A model generated the notes under the pieces. The model was given only the letters and a program-made list of their open reading frames with translations. It made no database searches and had not been told where the DNA came from. A program made the translations under genes and the position numbers. Shown here one piece after another: positions 1-11,095 of a stretch of DNA of 64,000 nucleotides; position 1 is the stretch's first letter, and each line of letters starts with the position of its first letter. This stretch comes from Lepidodermella squamata (taxonomy: Eukaryota; Gastrotricha): the NCBI GenBank assembly GCA_047495785.1, contig JBLDXI010000009.1, positions 5,270,001 through 5,334,000 of the forward strand. The letters are read 5' to 3'.

Positions 1-219
1 CCCTTGGAATTAAGGTTTTCTTGTTGATCATGAAGAAACGCATCTATCGCGAGTATCGCGCCTCCGGCAGAACCTTGTAAATAACCTGATTAACTTGTAT
101 ATTAACTTGTTCCAACAGATTTGCGGCAGCTCAAAATTAAACCAAATCTCTCCGGTCAGAGTCGTAGCAGTGGTGGCATGGAATCAAGAAACAGTTGAAA
201 CGCAAAGGAGAGCGCATTC
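1..219. other. No gene recognised, left edge of window
   Basis: Mixed-composition DNA with no convincing ORF or RNA gene. It leads into the gag-like relic and may be the 5' part of the same decayed element, but no LTR or primer-binding site could be identified. Confidence 0.5.
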
Positions 220-850
220 ATGATTCTGAAAAAGTCCATCTCAGACGACTTGTCCTTCATAATCGAAAATGAGCCTTCTCGAATGTGGGCGGCGAAACAG
301 CGTTATTTTCCATCCAAGAATCCTTCGGAGCAATATTTAGCCTGCCTTGGCCTGTTCAACCTGCGTACGCGGGAGAACGAGGCAGCCGAGAACTACGCAA
401 GTAGCTTCTCAACTCTCAACAGCCGTTGGCAGAGTGTCATCGTCGGGCGTACGCCTTGACAATACGCTTTTGAGCTTCGTATTTTTGAAGTCGCCAACAC
501 CCCTTTTTGATAACTTGGCCTTGCTTCCAGGACACCTTGAAACCCTTTCGTCTTGAAGTCTTGAAGTTGTCGGCTCCAGCAAGACAACAAGGACTGGCAA
601 TCAGGTGCCTTCAGCTGCTCTTGCTGTTTGCCCAGCCTGCCGCCATCAACCGCGCACCCAGCCCCGTCAACCTGGTTCTTATTTTTCCGTCCCGCGGCTG
701 GTCCTTCGTCGCCTGGCAAGCGTTCTGGTCACACCGAATGGCAGTGTTTCCAGAAGAAGAAAGCGGAATGTGGACGGTTGCCCGACTCAGTATCTACAAC
801 TGGTAACTGGTAGCAAAGATCAAGACCTCTCAGCAGAGAACTCACTGGTT
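220..850 (+). pseudogene. Relic of an LTR-retrotransposon gag gene
   Basis: The frame from 220 to 459 encodes 79 residues with a gag-like pattern: a tryptophan-containing segment, then a helix ending in 'ENEAAENYASSFSTLNSRW', like the 'E(S)vxxYxxxFxxL' core of Ty1/copia-type gag. It stops at 459. Near 705-770, in another frame, 'GKRSGHTEWQCFQKKK' has the second half of a CCHC zinc knuckle (G-H-x4-C followed by lysines), but the leading cysteines are lost. The two pieces lie in the right order and spacing for capsid then nucleocapsid. The region is frameshifted and has no flanking protease, RT or LTR that I can see. It could be chance similarity; the call rests on motif shape only. Confidence 0.35.
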
Positions 851-1089
851 TAAGCCCGCTCTTAGCAATAGCTAGTCTCCATTCTCCATCTCACCATTAA
901 AATAATTCTAGAAACCAGCAGCCTCGAAGCCTCGAGTACCACAGATGACAAGGCCGTCCCAAAGCCAAAGTGAGGTAACTAACTGGCTGCTATTCTCATG
1001 TTTAGAGCGGAAGCGAATATACGCGAGGCCGAAAATAGGCTGCTGAAGGGGCGGAAGCAGATAGACACTGCTTAGAAGGACGCTGTCAG

Positions 1090-1368
1090 TCAGTCGTTGT
1101 AATTTTCAGAAGATAAAGCGCCACTCATATTCATAGACAATTTTACGGTGCAGTGATCAGTAAATTCTTCCGGAAAAGAGTTGTCGGTAACAATGTCAGC
1201 AATACACATAGGATTATTTGTGATAACAAGATCTATAATGTTATTACGATCTGGTCCGTGGCTCGAATCTAGTATTGTTGCCAAAACTTCTATTAATGGC
1301 TGGTGTGAAATTGCTATATGTGCTGTATTAATTAACAAAACAAAGCTTCGTTTAAGCTGTGTGTACAA
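1090..1368 (-). pseudogene. Relic of a LINE endonuclease (EEP/APE-like) domain
   Basis: The minus strand encodes about 92 residues with 'HGPDRNNIIDLVITNNP' followed about 20 residues later by 'FTDHCTVKLSM'. This is the C-terminal half of the AP-endonuclease-like domain of non-LTR retrotransposons, where the family has 'LDLVLTN' then an (S/T)DH catalytic histidine motif. The N-terminal half with its metal-binding Glu is absent and no RT domain follows within the expected distance. It is therefore a truncated fragment of a jockey/CR1/RTE-type LINE. It may belong to the same family as the minus-strand LINE relic near 27 kb, but the two preserve different domains. Confidence 0.7.
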
Positions 1369-2446
1369 ATCCCCTGGCGCCGAAAGTACCGTAACTGTTT
1401 CACATTGACAGTACCGTAACAGAAATGTGCAAGTTCATAGAGAACTTGTACATTGGGAATGGCACGATCCTCACACGCTGCCAAACTGCCTGGCTGAGAG
1501 GCTGAGCGGCTTGAGGCTGCCGTTTTCGGAGCTGCGAGCTGCGGAGTCCAGAGTTCACCTCGAAAAGCTCCAGCACGAAAATCTCGACGTCAACACTGCG
1601 GAACTGTGCGGAAAATATATAGATGGACCAACTCGATTTAAAAACGGTTTTCCCGCGCAAAGCCTTCAACAATTTATAATATAATAATCTGCTGTTATTA
1701 TTTCAATAATTTGCATGATTTATTATTTTTTGCAAAAAGTATGCGTCCTTAGAGACGCAAATCATGTGCTAGTGCTAAGAAAGCCGATTCATCCAGAACC
1801 AAACCGTACGCTAAATGGCGATGAATTTACTCATCGATTGTCGTTCCGCCCCCCCAGTGAGCGATTTCCTGGTCGCAATGTCCGGTTTGACCAGGCCGCG
1901 CATGAGGCTGAGATAGGACGCTGCGGCTGGCAGAACAGCAGAAAGAGCGTGTTTTAAATGAGATCGGCCATAAGGCAGAAGCTATATAACTATGAATATT
2001 AGGAACTATCGTTAAATGTCAATCGAGCCTACGTACAGACGCATAAGATATTATCAAAATTATGTTAACTTAATTTTCATATTAAAAAATCATTTTCTGC
2101 GCCTCATGACACCACGTGTTGGTGATGAGCTAGAGCTTCTGATTCTCAGATCAGCCCTTATACCGGGGGTGGTGCAGGCTGCTGTACTTTGTAGGTTTGT
2201 ACTAAATTCGAAGCAGCGATTATGCAGGCAAGTTCAAGGGCATTACATCGTTGTTATTTATGTGTCACTTTCACCACGGAACTTTATCAATAAGTATCTA
2301 TATATGCCATGCTTACAAGCTAGCTTCTTCTGCGGCTGATGGAGTCAATTTAGAGTGATTTAATGAATCTCACTTAACATACTTGCAACGCCATCTTTAA
2401 AAATTGCATTTATAGATATATTTATCGGTTTTATCCGATATTAAAA
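1369..2446. other. Intergenic stretch with no recognised gene
   Basis: An 85-codon open frame at 1427-1684 (+) and shorter ones at 1715-1957 and 2016-2339 show no family motif and no supporting splice context. The last part must include the LRRC51 promoter and 5' UTR; an AT-rich TATATTT stretch lies about 30-40 bp before the ATG. Confidence 0.5.
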
Positions 2447-3079
2447 ATGACTCTGGCTTTAACGAAGAGCATTGCGGCTAAAGTGAAGCCACGTACAGAT
2501 CGCGGTCCGGCTTACATCGTCGCTCCTGTCGATTTTTCATTCTGCGAGCTGAAATCAATAGCCGAGGCTCTGGACGAAGATCCGCGCCCTTCACCTAGAA
2601 TTTACGGTCTGAAGAGTTCCGATCGTCCGAAAGATGGTAAAAGCCCTAGCAAAGTCATAAAGTTCAACAACAACTCGCTTAAGGATTTCGCTGGTCTGAA
2701 CGCATTCGTCGAGACATTTTTAGAAAACAAAACAGCTCTAAGATGGCTGGATTTGAGTTTCAACGATATTAAAGCAATCGATCAAGAACTGTTAGGCTTC
2801 CCGAACCTCGAAATTTTATATTTACATAGTAATAAAATTGCTGATATGGCTGAAATTGAAAAGCTGCGAGGCTTGCCGCAGCTGAAAAAACTGGCGCTCT
2901 ATGGAAATCCGGTTGCAACTCGCGGCTATCGCATGGCTGTAATTGCCAAATTTCCGCAACTTACGGAGCTGGATTTCACTCCCATCGGCAAGAACGATCG
3001 TGCTACAGCGAACACGCTGAAGAGGCTCGGCGATGGCGCAGCGGCTAAGAAGAAAGTTATCGAAAAGGACGATGATTAA
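2447..3079 (+). CDS. LRRC51: Leucine-rich repeat-containing protein 51 (LRRC51)
   Basis: A 210-residue protein in one uninterrupted exon, close to the usual family length. The N-terminal part carries 'PVDFSFCELKSI', matching the 'PLDYSF' region of LRRC51. Leucine-rich repeats run from about residue 75 to 165 and contain the family hallmarks 'WLDLSFNDIKAID', 'LEILYLHSNKI' and 'LKKLALYGNPV', then the cap segment 'ELDFTPIGKNDRATANTLKR'. The C-terminus is a lysine and aspartate tail. LRRC51 is a small LRR protein, mostly studied in vertebrates as part of the LRTOMT locus and usually expressed in tissues with cilia or flagella. The start is the first ATG after a run of stops and has A at -3. The absence of introns next to intron-bearing neighbours suggests intron loss or a retrocopy. 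An ATTAAA hexamer lies near 3136. Confidence 0.92.
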   Translation: MTLALTKSIAAKVKPRTDRGPAYIVAPVDFSFCELKSIAEALDEDPRPSPRIYGLKSSDRPKDGKSPSKVIKFNNNSLKDFAGLNAFVETFLENKTALRWLDLSFNDIKAIDQELLGFPNLEILYLHSNKIADMAEIEKLRGLPQLKKLALYGNPVATRGYRMAVIAKFPQLTELDFTPIGKNDRATANTLKRLGDGAAAKKKVIEKDDD

Positions 3080-5653
3080 TGATGATTAGCTTTATAGAAG
3101 ACATTTTCAAATTTTATCATTCTTGTGCCATTGTTGATTAAAGTTTACTGACCTGCTACTTTCTACATTAAAGTGATACAATGATTGATCTTTGTCTTTT
3201 TTTAATTTAGATGGTTTTATGCATTATTCAAGACTCATAATTTCAGCAAATTCGATGCGAAGCAACGCCGAGTTTCTGGAATTTTACCGCCCTCACATCA
3301 TTTTTGTTCGCTCGCGTTACTTTTCGTCCTGTTTTTTTTAGCTCCGATCGGGGACATGGCTGAGTCATTTTTTCCCTTATCACGCCACGTGTGACGTATA
3401 TCATCGATTTCTGCCGCACTCAATCGCTATAGATGAAAAAACTGAAATGCTGCGTGAATAAAACAAATTATCGATTTTTCCACATATTTTATGCGTAAGT
3501 ACGGCACTTATTTGCTGTCTGATACGCGCGTGTGACTAGAGCATATAGCTATGTGTCATTATGATATACACGCTGCTTATTCATCCAATACATGCGACTA
3601 ACGAGACCTTATATGAAAGTATGTATACACCTCTATAGCTACAAGCATGTATCTGTATTATAGTTATCGTGTGTGTTTTGTGTATTTTACCTTTTACGCC
3701 GCATACTTACACGCATTTTGACCAACTCTACTCAGCTTGGTAAAATGCCGCAGTGAATCACAGCAGCAGCAACCACCACACTCTCGGCTGATACACAGAG
3801 GCCGCCTTCGCCTTCCATGCCACCGCCGCTACTATTACGACTCGTCGCTCGCTCGCGTGCTTTCTTTCACGTCTAATATTTGTCATATACCTATGACGTT
3901 TAGAGATTGCGTGCCTCAGGCCTTTTCACTCTTTCCTTCTCATCGCTGGCTTCTCGGAGTTTCCCCTCTATTCAAACTTATTAGTCAATGCCAGTGCAGT
4001 TTTTTTCGTATAACATTCATCTTCGATGTCCGGGGTTTTCCTTAATTTTTTTCTAAATCAGGACAGGACCAAGTTTACATTTTGTAAATATTTCACTTGG
4101 TTTTCCCATTCTTTACTACGGGGTGAATTAATTAGCTTAACCTGTCTAGATTTTTTTACGTCGATAAGACGTCTTACCATAAGAATTGGTAATTTGCATT
4201 CTCCTTAGTTTTTATTGCACCAGCGCATGTCTTTACCTCAAGAATTTTCCTCACCTTCTTAGGGAGCTCTACTGTAACATTTTTATGAATAGTAGTGGTA
4301 AACATATTTTCGTATCACCACAGATTTCGCAATTTATCGAATGCTGGTCTATCTTGATATTGGCATTATTCAACCTTCAATTGTATTATGAGGAAATTCT
4401 TTAATGGAAAAATTCTCCTCTTCCACCCGACTTGAATCTTGGTATCATGGAAATAATTTCACAAATACAAAAACTGGAAATGCTAAATAATAATTTTCCC
4501 TGTTGTTAAATCGAACAAACAAATTTGCAGAAGAACGTCAAATTATTCCCCAGTTGTCACAACATTTGGAAAAATAGCGACATAATTTTCGAAGTAAAAA
4601 TTTAAATCCTCGCCTTATTTGAAAAAATTAGAATTAGAATTTTATGGGAAGCTGGCCGGTAAATCGTAAGTGGGAGTATTTATTGCAAGTCTAACGTAAC
4701 AGATAGTCTGATATTTGTAATATTTCCGAGGAAAGTGATTATCGGTTCAAAATATTCATATTGTTGGTTGAATAATGTCCCTAGCTGGCTTGACATTCAT
4801 ACATTTATTTGCGGCTGAATTATACTCTTTGACTACGTCCTATAAATGCCGCCTCAAAATTTTCAGTTCTGACTCGTTTCAGAAAACTTACTACGTAGCT
4901 TTTTCAAAACCAAAGTTGCCCAATGGTTTTGTTGTTGCTAATTTCTTTTTTCATCCAACAAGGAATTCGATCCTTTCAATAGCTCAGCTAATTGTCTATG
5001 CAGCTAATAATCCTAATTTTTCCTTAAAGCTGGAATTATTTCTCAAAAATATTGTCCGAATGTCCTGGGATATTCTTTTCATACAATAATTTTTGTAGGT
5101 TAAAATTGCTATGACGTGAGCGAAAAAAGGATGTTGAAATTCGGGTAAACTTGAGTCCAGTTCTACGCTTTTCAGATTTCGGGGTTCACAGTTTCGTGGG
5201 AAAATCTTACACCGGTACCAAATTTCATTTAATTCAATACTTGGCCATTTTATTCCAACAAGTTAGGGTTAGGGCTATGGTTATGGCTATGGCTATGCTT
5301 GCGTTGAAAGCTGGGTCTTAAAATTGGGGATTTGGAACTGATTGGAATAATTTGGTACGGAATTCAATGATGTTTGGTCTGAGTTTATTAATTTGGTAAC
5401 GATTTCACTATAACCCAATTTTCTTTGATTTCCAGAGAAGCATCGAAACTTTGCCGTCATCGAAAATTACGTCGTACACAGTACTTATTAGTACTCATTT
5501 AACATTTTTTCAACGAAAATATTTCCAAAATTTCGCCATTCGAAATAATTATTATCAAATTGAAAATGACTGATTTTTCAAGCGGATAACATTTTTGTGT
5601 GATTTAAAGTAATTTAGACTTTTAATTAATTAATTCGAACCGGCTTACCCCGC
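3080..5653. other. Intergenic region between LRRC51 and VAMP7
   Basis: AT-rich DNA with only short open frames lacking recognisable motifs. A small TTAGGG-like run and (GGYTAT) repeats occur near 5264-5300. No RNA gene or TIR element was identified. The last few hundred bases before 5654 should hold the VAMP7 promoter and 5' UTR. Confidence 0.5.
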
Positions 5654-7318
5654 ATGGCCTCGGCTTCGGACGCGCCGCCGCCGCCGCCGGGCATTGTCTA
5701 CGCCGCCGTGGTCTACAACCGCCAGATTCTGTGCAGCTGCGCGGCCGGCGGCGGCAATGCCGTGCTCTACGAGTCCAGCCTCGAGTACATCCTGCCGCAG
5801 GTCGACCCGTCGCGCCAGGGCGATAAGGTTGTCTTCTCGACGCACGACGGCCTAACCGTGCACTTTCTGGTGGCGCCGCGCGGCGTGTTGTTCGCATGCA
5901 TGGCGCCGGCGTCGTTCAACAAACAGCGCGCCAACGCGTGTCTCGAGCAGTTGTTGCGCAACTTCGAGGCCGCCAACTTGTTCAGCCGCGTCGTTGAAGC
6001 TGGCCCTTACGGCCTCATGTCACAATTCGGACTCGCATTACAGGCAAGAAAAAACAAACACAATTTCAAAATATTAGGGCAAGATGATGTGAAAATTTTG
6101 AAATTTCAAATCTAATTTTAATTCAATATTTTAGAAAATTGGAAAATCGGAAATAATTATGAGTAAATGCGAAAATACCTATATACTTGGGTGATTATTT
6201 GAAATATTTGAAATCGAAAGTTCAATTTTAAAATTGCAAATATGAGAAATTTTCAAGTTCGAATTATTTCCAAGCACTAATCCAATCACGAAATCGAAAA
6301 AAATCACTGAATTCTCAAACCGATACTAGGAATCGATATCGGCTCTACAGGATGAAGTAAACGGACCGCTTATGGCGCGAAATACGCGTAAGATCTATTG
6401 GCTAGGGATCAGGCGGGAAAACAAAAAAAACTCGAAAAACCAAATTTTGAAAAAACCTGGTCCTGGATTCTGGGACCCTAATTTAGGTTGGGTATTTGGC
6501 ACACATTGAAAATTTGCTAATTTTACAAAAATTAAAAATTCCAAGCTCCTAATTTGAATTTAGAAATTGCATTTAGAATTAAAGATTTTCGCCGAAATAT
6601 TCAAGCTAAAAACTTGGAACTTTAAAATTTCAATATGAACTTGGAATTTTGAAGCATAATGAAGCTTGTTGCTCCAATTTATTGGGGAAAATTTATGAAT
6701 ATTATGAACATTTAACGAATTCAATGAGAATATTTAATTTTCAAAAATGAAATTTTTCAAATGAAATTTTGTCAATTTTAAATTTTTAAGGATTTAAAAT
6801 AATGTGAATTTTATGGTTAATTTTATGTCTTTTAGGTTCAAATGGAGAAATTTTCAAAGCCTGAGCCAGTTACAGGCGGCCAGGCCGTGTTGAACGACCT
6901 GCAGGCGAAAGTCGAAGAGGTCAAGGTTGTGATGACGCGGAATGTGCAGAAAATCATCGACCGCGGCGAGCGGCTCGAGGACCTGCAAGACCGCGCCGAA
7001 TCGCTCGAGATGCGCTCCGACCAATTTCGCATCACGGCGACGCACGTGCGCAAAAAGATGTGGTGGAAAAACCTGAAGATGAAACTCGCCATCGCCGGCA
7101 TTATCATCGTTGTTGTGTTTATCGTTATCATGGCGATTCTAGGATCAACAGGTGTCTTCAACTCATCCTCATCGTCGTCCCAGAAACAGCCGAGTTCCGT
7201 AACTGTCCAGCCTACTCAATCGACTGTATCGAAAATTATGACAACAATAGCTCCGACTTCAACAACTCGAGTTGTGACCGCGACGACGGCGAAACCAACC
7301 GCCGTCACGCTTGGCTGA
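5654..7318 (+). CDS. VAMP7: VAMP7-like longin R-SNARE (two exons)
   Basis: Exons 5654-6043 and 6836-7318 join in phase 0 into 290 residues. Exon 1 is a longin domain ('IVYAAVVYNRQILCS', 'VHFLVAPRGVLFACM', 'ANACLEQLLRNFEAAN'). Exon 2 has the R-SNARE motif 'VLNDLQAKVEEVKVVM...NVQKIIDRGERLEDL' with the zero-layer Arg in 'IIDRGERL', then a basic juxtamembrane stretch 'KKMWWKNLKMK' and a membrane anchor of about 22 residues. VAMP7 drives vesicle fusion with late endosomes, lysosomes and the plasma membrane; its longin domain regulates the SNARE helix. The protein is about 70 residues longer than usual because of an Ala/Pro-rich N-terminus and a Ser/Thr-rich tail of roughly 57 residues after the anchor. 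The intron donor is CAG|GCAAGA (GC-AG type); the acceptor is CTTTTAG. Confidence 0.93.
6044..6835 (+). other. GC-AG intron of the VAMP7-like gene
   Basis: This 792-bp AT-rich intron begins GCAAGA and ends TCTTTTAG. The GC donor is required to keep the longin and SNARE halves in frame; the joined residues align with other VAMP7 proteins without gap. GC donors are a known minority class that normally compensates with a strong surrounding match (here CAG|GCAAG). Confidence 0.8.
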
Positions 7319-8684
7319 GCAACCAGTGAACGCGTTACCTGTGATTTTTTTCTATCAATAATCATCTCGTTTTTTTTCGGAAGAAAACATTCATCTATAT
7401 ATCACTTATTGGTTTCGAGGGAAATTAAATGAACAAATACGTGCTCTTATTGTGGATTTTATGAGACACCCTGTGACCTAGGAAAATTGCGATTTTTCAC
7501 GGGAAAAAAGACATTTTTTGTTGGCTGAATGATGAATAATGATTTTTTCTGTTTACAAAAATTGATATCTGCGAAATATTATAATATCTTCTGTTATTGT
7601 CATTTTTTCGTATCGGTTTGTTATAACAATGAATAATCTTCTGTAGGTTATATTGTGTTGTAATTATTTATAAAATCATTTTATGCGAAAACTATTGAAT
7701 TCCGGCTTGTCGATGATCTGCTTCGTATATAATAATGTACCATAATAATACAAAGGATCAGCGGCTTGTGTGCAACGAATTTTTAAAAAGTGACTAGCAA
7801 CTTTGAAAGGAACAAAAGATGCTTGGATTGATATAATACTGAGGAGAATAAAAGAAACGAGCCTGAAGATATTATCCTAGAAATGTGTGTTTTTGCTAAT
7901 TTTTCAGGCGGTTTATTGTCCAAATACTAAGAATCACATGTCATCAGATAGTTTTTGTAATGAGGAACATGGGATTTTTTCATATTTTCAAATCAGGGTT
8001 GTGATCGAAGAGAAAAGTGCATTTTTTTGGCTGGGCCCATGTTCTCCTTTGGTAATTCACTTCATTCGGCGCACTTTACGAACAAAAGTAGGATAGATCT
8101 CTCTGCAGCGATTCTTTGCGATTGAACGGATTAGCAATTCTTGATTGGAAGACTATAAATATCTGCATGAGTATTCCCGGCTTAGGGGGTGTCTAATTTC
8201 GGGGATTGCAAATTGCACCAGTTTTTTTATAAGTTAGCTCCCCAACTACCTAATTACCAAATTTCTAATTTTTACCGTCAATAAAGGTTTTTTCCGGTAA
8301 TACTTAATGCCTCAAAACTAAGGCTAACAAGTAATTTTGTCTGCGTCGCTTATACGAATAAGACGAATCATCCTGACATTAATAAACCAAACGATTGCCT
8401 TACCGTTAACAGCGGCTCAGTTCATGAAAAGCGCCCTTCGTGTGCTTGCTTTGGGTCAATTCATACTGAGACATGTGAAGTATCCAACTTCATGTGCGGA
8501 GTCGGATCCTTCTTTCAGGTTCTTTCAGGCATATTCTCAGATCGATGGGTCACCACTCTGGTTTTTTAGGGGATTCTCGCTGGGTTACGGTACCCGCCTC
8601 GCCCCCTGTACACTGCATTGAAATTTGAAGTAGATTAGATTCGACTACCCTTACTTCGGTAGTACTTCTGGCATCGTAGAGCTC
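7319..8684. other. Intergenic region, no recognised gene
   Basis: AT-rich sequence following VAMP7. Open frames at 7887-8096 and 8337-8621 have no motif. The right end runs into the upstream region shared by the small secreted protein genes, whose recognisable similarity begins near 8680. Confidence 0.5.
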
Positions 8685-8707
8685 TGCACGGACATCGCAT
8701 AACGTAC
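8685..8707 (+). promoter_or_regulatory. Shared upstream element of the secreted six-Cys genes, copy 1
   Basis: A 23-bp motif (core TGCACGGACA then CGCATAACGTAC) starting 253 bp before the ATG. Near-identical motifs start 232 and 224 bp before the ATGs of the genes at 29.7 and 32.9 kb. A variant starts 255 bp before the otherwise different gene at 11.35 kb. Conservation of sequence and distance suggests a regulatory site or promoter core. No known factor site is assigned. Confidence 0.45.
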
Positions 8708-8937
8708 AAAAACATACGGCTGACATAAAAGTAGTGAAAGGGACAGACCACATGGGAAAAACTAAAACGCTTAATAATTGAGAAGTTGATGATATAATAT
8801 ATTATGATAATGACAGCTGAAAATACTCATTTTGATCCCTGGTGGACCAGCTCAAAACGAAGGAGCGAGCTCATTCAAATCTTCATCATTTCAAATTCAC
8901 TTGTTCTTTACACATCAATTAACAACTTTTATTCGAA

Positions 8938-9301
8938 ATGGCAGCCAAGTTCGCTCTTCTCGCCCTCGTCGCTCTTTCTTGCGTCGCTTACACTGGTAAC
9001 ATGGATCATTTCGATATGATTATACTAGTCAACTGATTTCCCGTTTATACATGCAGTTTCACAGGCCAACGTCGCCGGCTGGACGAAAATGTTAGGTAAG
9101 ACCTGTCCGGACATGTATCGCACCACGTCAAGGCTCAAGTCAGTTGAACAATGTGCGCACGCGTGCAGCCTTCAGAGCAGCTGCAAATTTTTCGGCTGGG
9201 AATCATTCAGCAACAATGCATATTTCGAATGCTACCTGTTCGAAACGTGCGCAGCCAAAGCATCCAGCAAGCCGCGCTACACCTTGTACAAAAGAAACTG
9301 A
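8938..9301 (+). CDS. Small secreted six-cysteine PAN/apple-like protein, member 1
   Basis: Exons 8938-8995 and 9057-9301 (phase-1 intron of 61 bp) give 100 residues. Exon 1 encodes a signal peptide ('MAAKFALLALVALSCVAYT'); cleavage is likely after 'VSQA' at the start of exon 2. The mature part has six cysteines spaced C-x15-C-x3-C-x5-C-x15-C-x5-C. Its central segment 'SVEQCAHACSLQSSCKFFGW' resembles the 'sveeCaxxCxxxxxCxxfxy' helix and strand of PAN/apple domains, which bind proteins or carbohydrates outside the cell. It ends with a basic 'YTLYKRN'. The start is the only ATG giving a signal peptide. An AATAAA lies at 9400-9405. Function is unknown; assignment to PAN is by cysteine pattern only. 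Confidence 0.8.
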
Positions 9302-9360
9302 ATGCCATGCAGCAGGCAGCGATGGCTCTTGCGGCTGTAATTCGACCATTTGATGAGAAT

Positions 9361-9374
9361 TAGCGTTAACGCTA
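9361..9374. promoter_or_regulatory. Palindrome in the 3' UTR, copy 1
   Basis: TAGCGTTAACGCTA is a perfect 14-bp palindrome 60 bp after the stop codon and 26 bp before the AATAAA. The same element stands at the matching place after the genes at 29.7 and 32.9 kb. In RNA it could form a short stem; in DNA it could be a dimer binding site. Confidence 0.45.
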
Positions 9375-9419
9375 GGTGAAGAGAGGGTCGAGTATGACAA
9401 ATAAAAGACATAATGTGCG

Positions 9420-9950
9420 ATGCAAAAGTGTTTTACTCAAGTTCAATCTTAAATCGAAGAAGCAATGACAAGGTTGTGATCCTGCTGTATTTCCGATGTG
9501 AGGGGCCAAAATCGCCAAATGGACCGGCGGTTTTATTAACATCGGAGAGGAACAAGGCCAAGTGAAAGTGGGCTATATGCCATGCAGCATTTTATGTTGG
9601 TTATTGTGGCCCGGTCGGGCAGCCAGTTCGGACGAGTTTGATATCAAGGATTCCCCGTGTTTCAATGTACTTTCGTCTAAATGACTGGAAACAGAGTTCA
9701 CAGTGGCATTTCACAAATTTAAAAAGTTGGCTACTATGGCTAAATTAGCCAGGGATGCCTAGACCTGCAATACTGATGCAACTCTATTCAAAGTTCTCAC
9801 GTCACAGTTAATTTTCGCATTCAGCGATTTAAGTGATTTAAGCGATTATAAATCCCGTGGAACACGGAGGTTTACAGTTCGGTATAGTGTAATCCCGCAG
9901 CGGTAGATTTTATGAGATATAAAATTATTGCAATTATTGCCTCAGTAAAT
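9420..9950. repeat. Downstream arm of the secreted-protein unit, copy 1
   Basis: Non-coding sequence similar to 30.78-31.11 kb and 33.42-33.79 kb. Shared blocks include 'GGATTCCCCGTGT', 'TGCCTAGACCTGCAATAC' and 'TGCAACTCTATTCAAAGTT'. It links member 1 to member 2 in the ancestral two-gene unit. I see no gene in it. Confidence 0.6.
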
Positions 9951-9952
9951 CT

Positions 9953-10796
9953 TTGAGTAAAATGGCGAGCGTCGCAAAAATCTGAGTGAGCGTCGCAATT
10001 TTGAGTGACGTGCGGTGGACACGCAAAATCTGAGTGAATGTCGCGATAATCTGTGTTACGTCGCAATACTTGAGGACCGTAGCAATAAGCTGAGTGAATG
10101 TCGCAACTCAATTTGTTTATCGCTCTTTATTAACACTCCTCACTCGAGAGAATCACGTATTATCATTTTTTAGCGTTACGGACCGGCTGTTGCCGAATAG
10201 GTACTGAAATTTTGTCAGCTTTCTTAGCTTTCTCAACTTTCTTAACTTCGCCGCGCTTTTTCGGCGGCTCAGCTTCGGCCCCAGGTTCGGACAATTCAGG
10301 CGGTTGGCGAGCCAAAGCCGAGGCTGTATTTGCTGGCCGACCACGTTTTCGCTTTTTCTCTACCAGCTGTGTAAGGCGAGCTTTGTCCGGAGCTGTCTCC
10401 ACCTTGAGCCGCAGGGCCATGCCAAGTGAATGACAGCAGGTGTGTTCTTTCGCGTAGGTAGAACATGAACAGGAGAACGCATGATATTTCTTATAAGTTT
10501 CGCAATCAGCCGGGCATATGAAATCGATTTTCTTAGGGACGTGGAAAATTTTGCGGGTGAAATCGGTAAAATGATCGAAATCGATCCAATCTATTTGCTT
10601 GATTTCGCGGCGGTACACTAACCTTCGATTTTGCTACAGTCACGCCTCGTACTGCTACGATGCACGCGCTTTTGCGGCGTTACACGCGTTTACGCGACGT
10701 GTTACGTAACATTGCTACTTGACACGCGATTAAGCTACAACGCACTTGGCATTGCGACATTCGCTCACTTTTGTTGCGACGTTCACTCAGCCACCC
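9953..10796. mobile_element. Decayed Mutator-like element with internally repetitive TIRs
   Basis: About 160 bp at each end consist of degenerate tandem copies of a module like GAGTGAATGTCGCAA, direct on the left (9953-10110) and inverted on the right (10630-10796). Between them lies a SWIM-domain coding remnant on the minus strand. The duplicated counterpart near 31.1 kb has flanking sequence but no insert, so this element entered the unit after or independently of the duplication. Ends are approximate and no target duplication was located. Confidence 0.6.
10163..10618 (-). pseudogene. C-terminal fragment of a Mutator-like transposase (SWIM zinc finger)
   Basis: A 151-codon open frame without a convincing ATG start. 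It contains 'CSCSTYAKEHTCCH', a SWIM-type C-x-C-x8-C-x-H zinc-binding motif found at the C-terminus of Mutator-like transposases, preceded by 'IFHVPKKIDFICPADCETYKKY'. A basic, proline-rich tail with several KKR/KKAKK blocks follows. The catalytic DDE core is missing, so this is a terminal exon of a former autonomous element. It differs clearly from the SWIM exon of the intact element at 18-21 kb and so is from a separate family. Confidence 0.65.
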
Positions 10797-11095
10797 TAAA
10801 TCATTTCTGCATTTGAATTTTCATAATGTGCAAACCCAATTTCACAAGAAGATTATTCTTCCCATTTGAGCATTCATTTTTTTCGCTGACGAAATCGTAG
10901 CACGCAGGTGCGCGTGTAATGTGTCAAATTGTAGCGGGCTCATCTGGCTACTATAATATGGCTAAAAGCTGCCAGTGCTCGAATCGGATGAACCGCATTT
11001 ATTAGACTAACAGTAAGTAGAATTTTGTCCACATTTTTGCGAACTTACCCGCAGACGCAATGTACGGGCAATCTTGGGACAAGGTTGCACGGACA

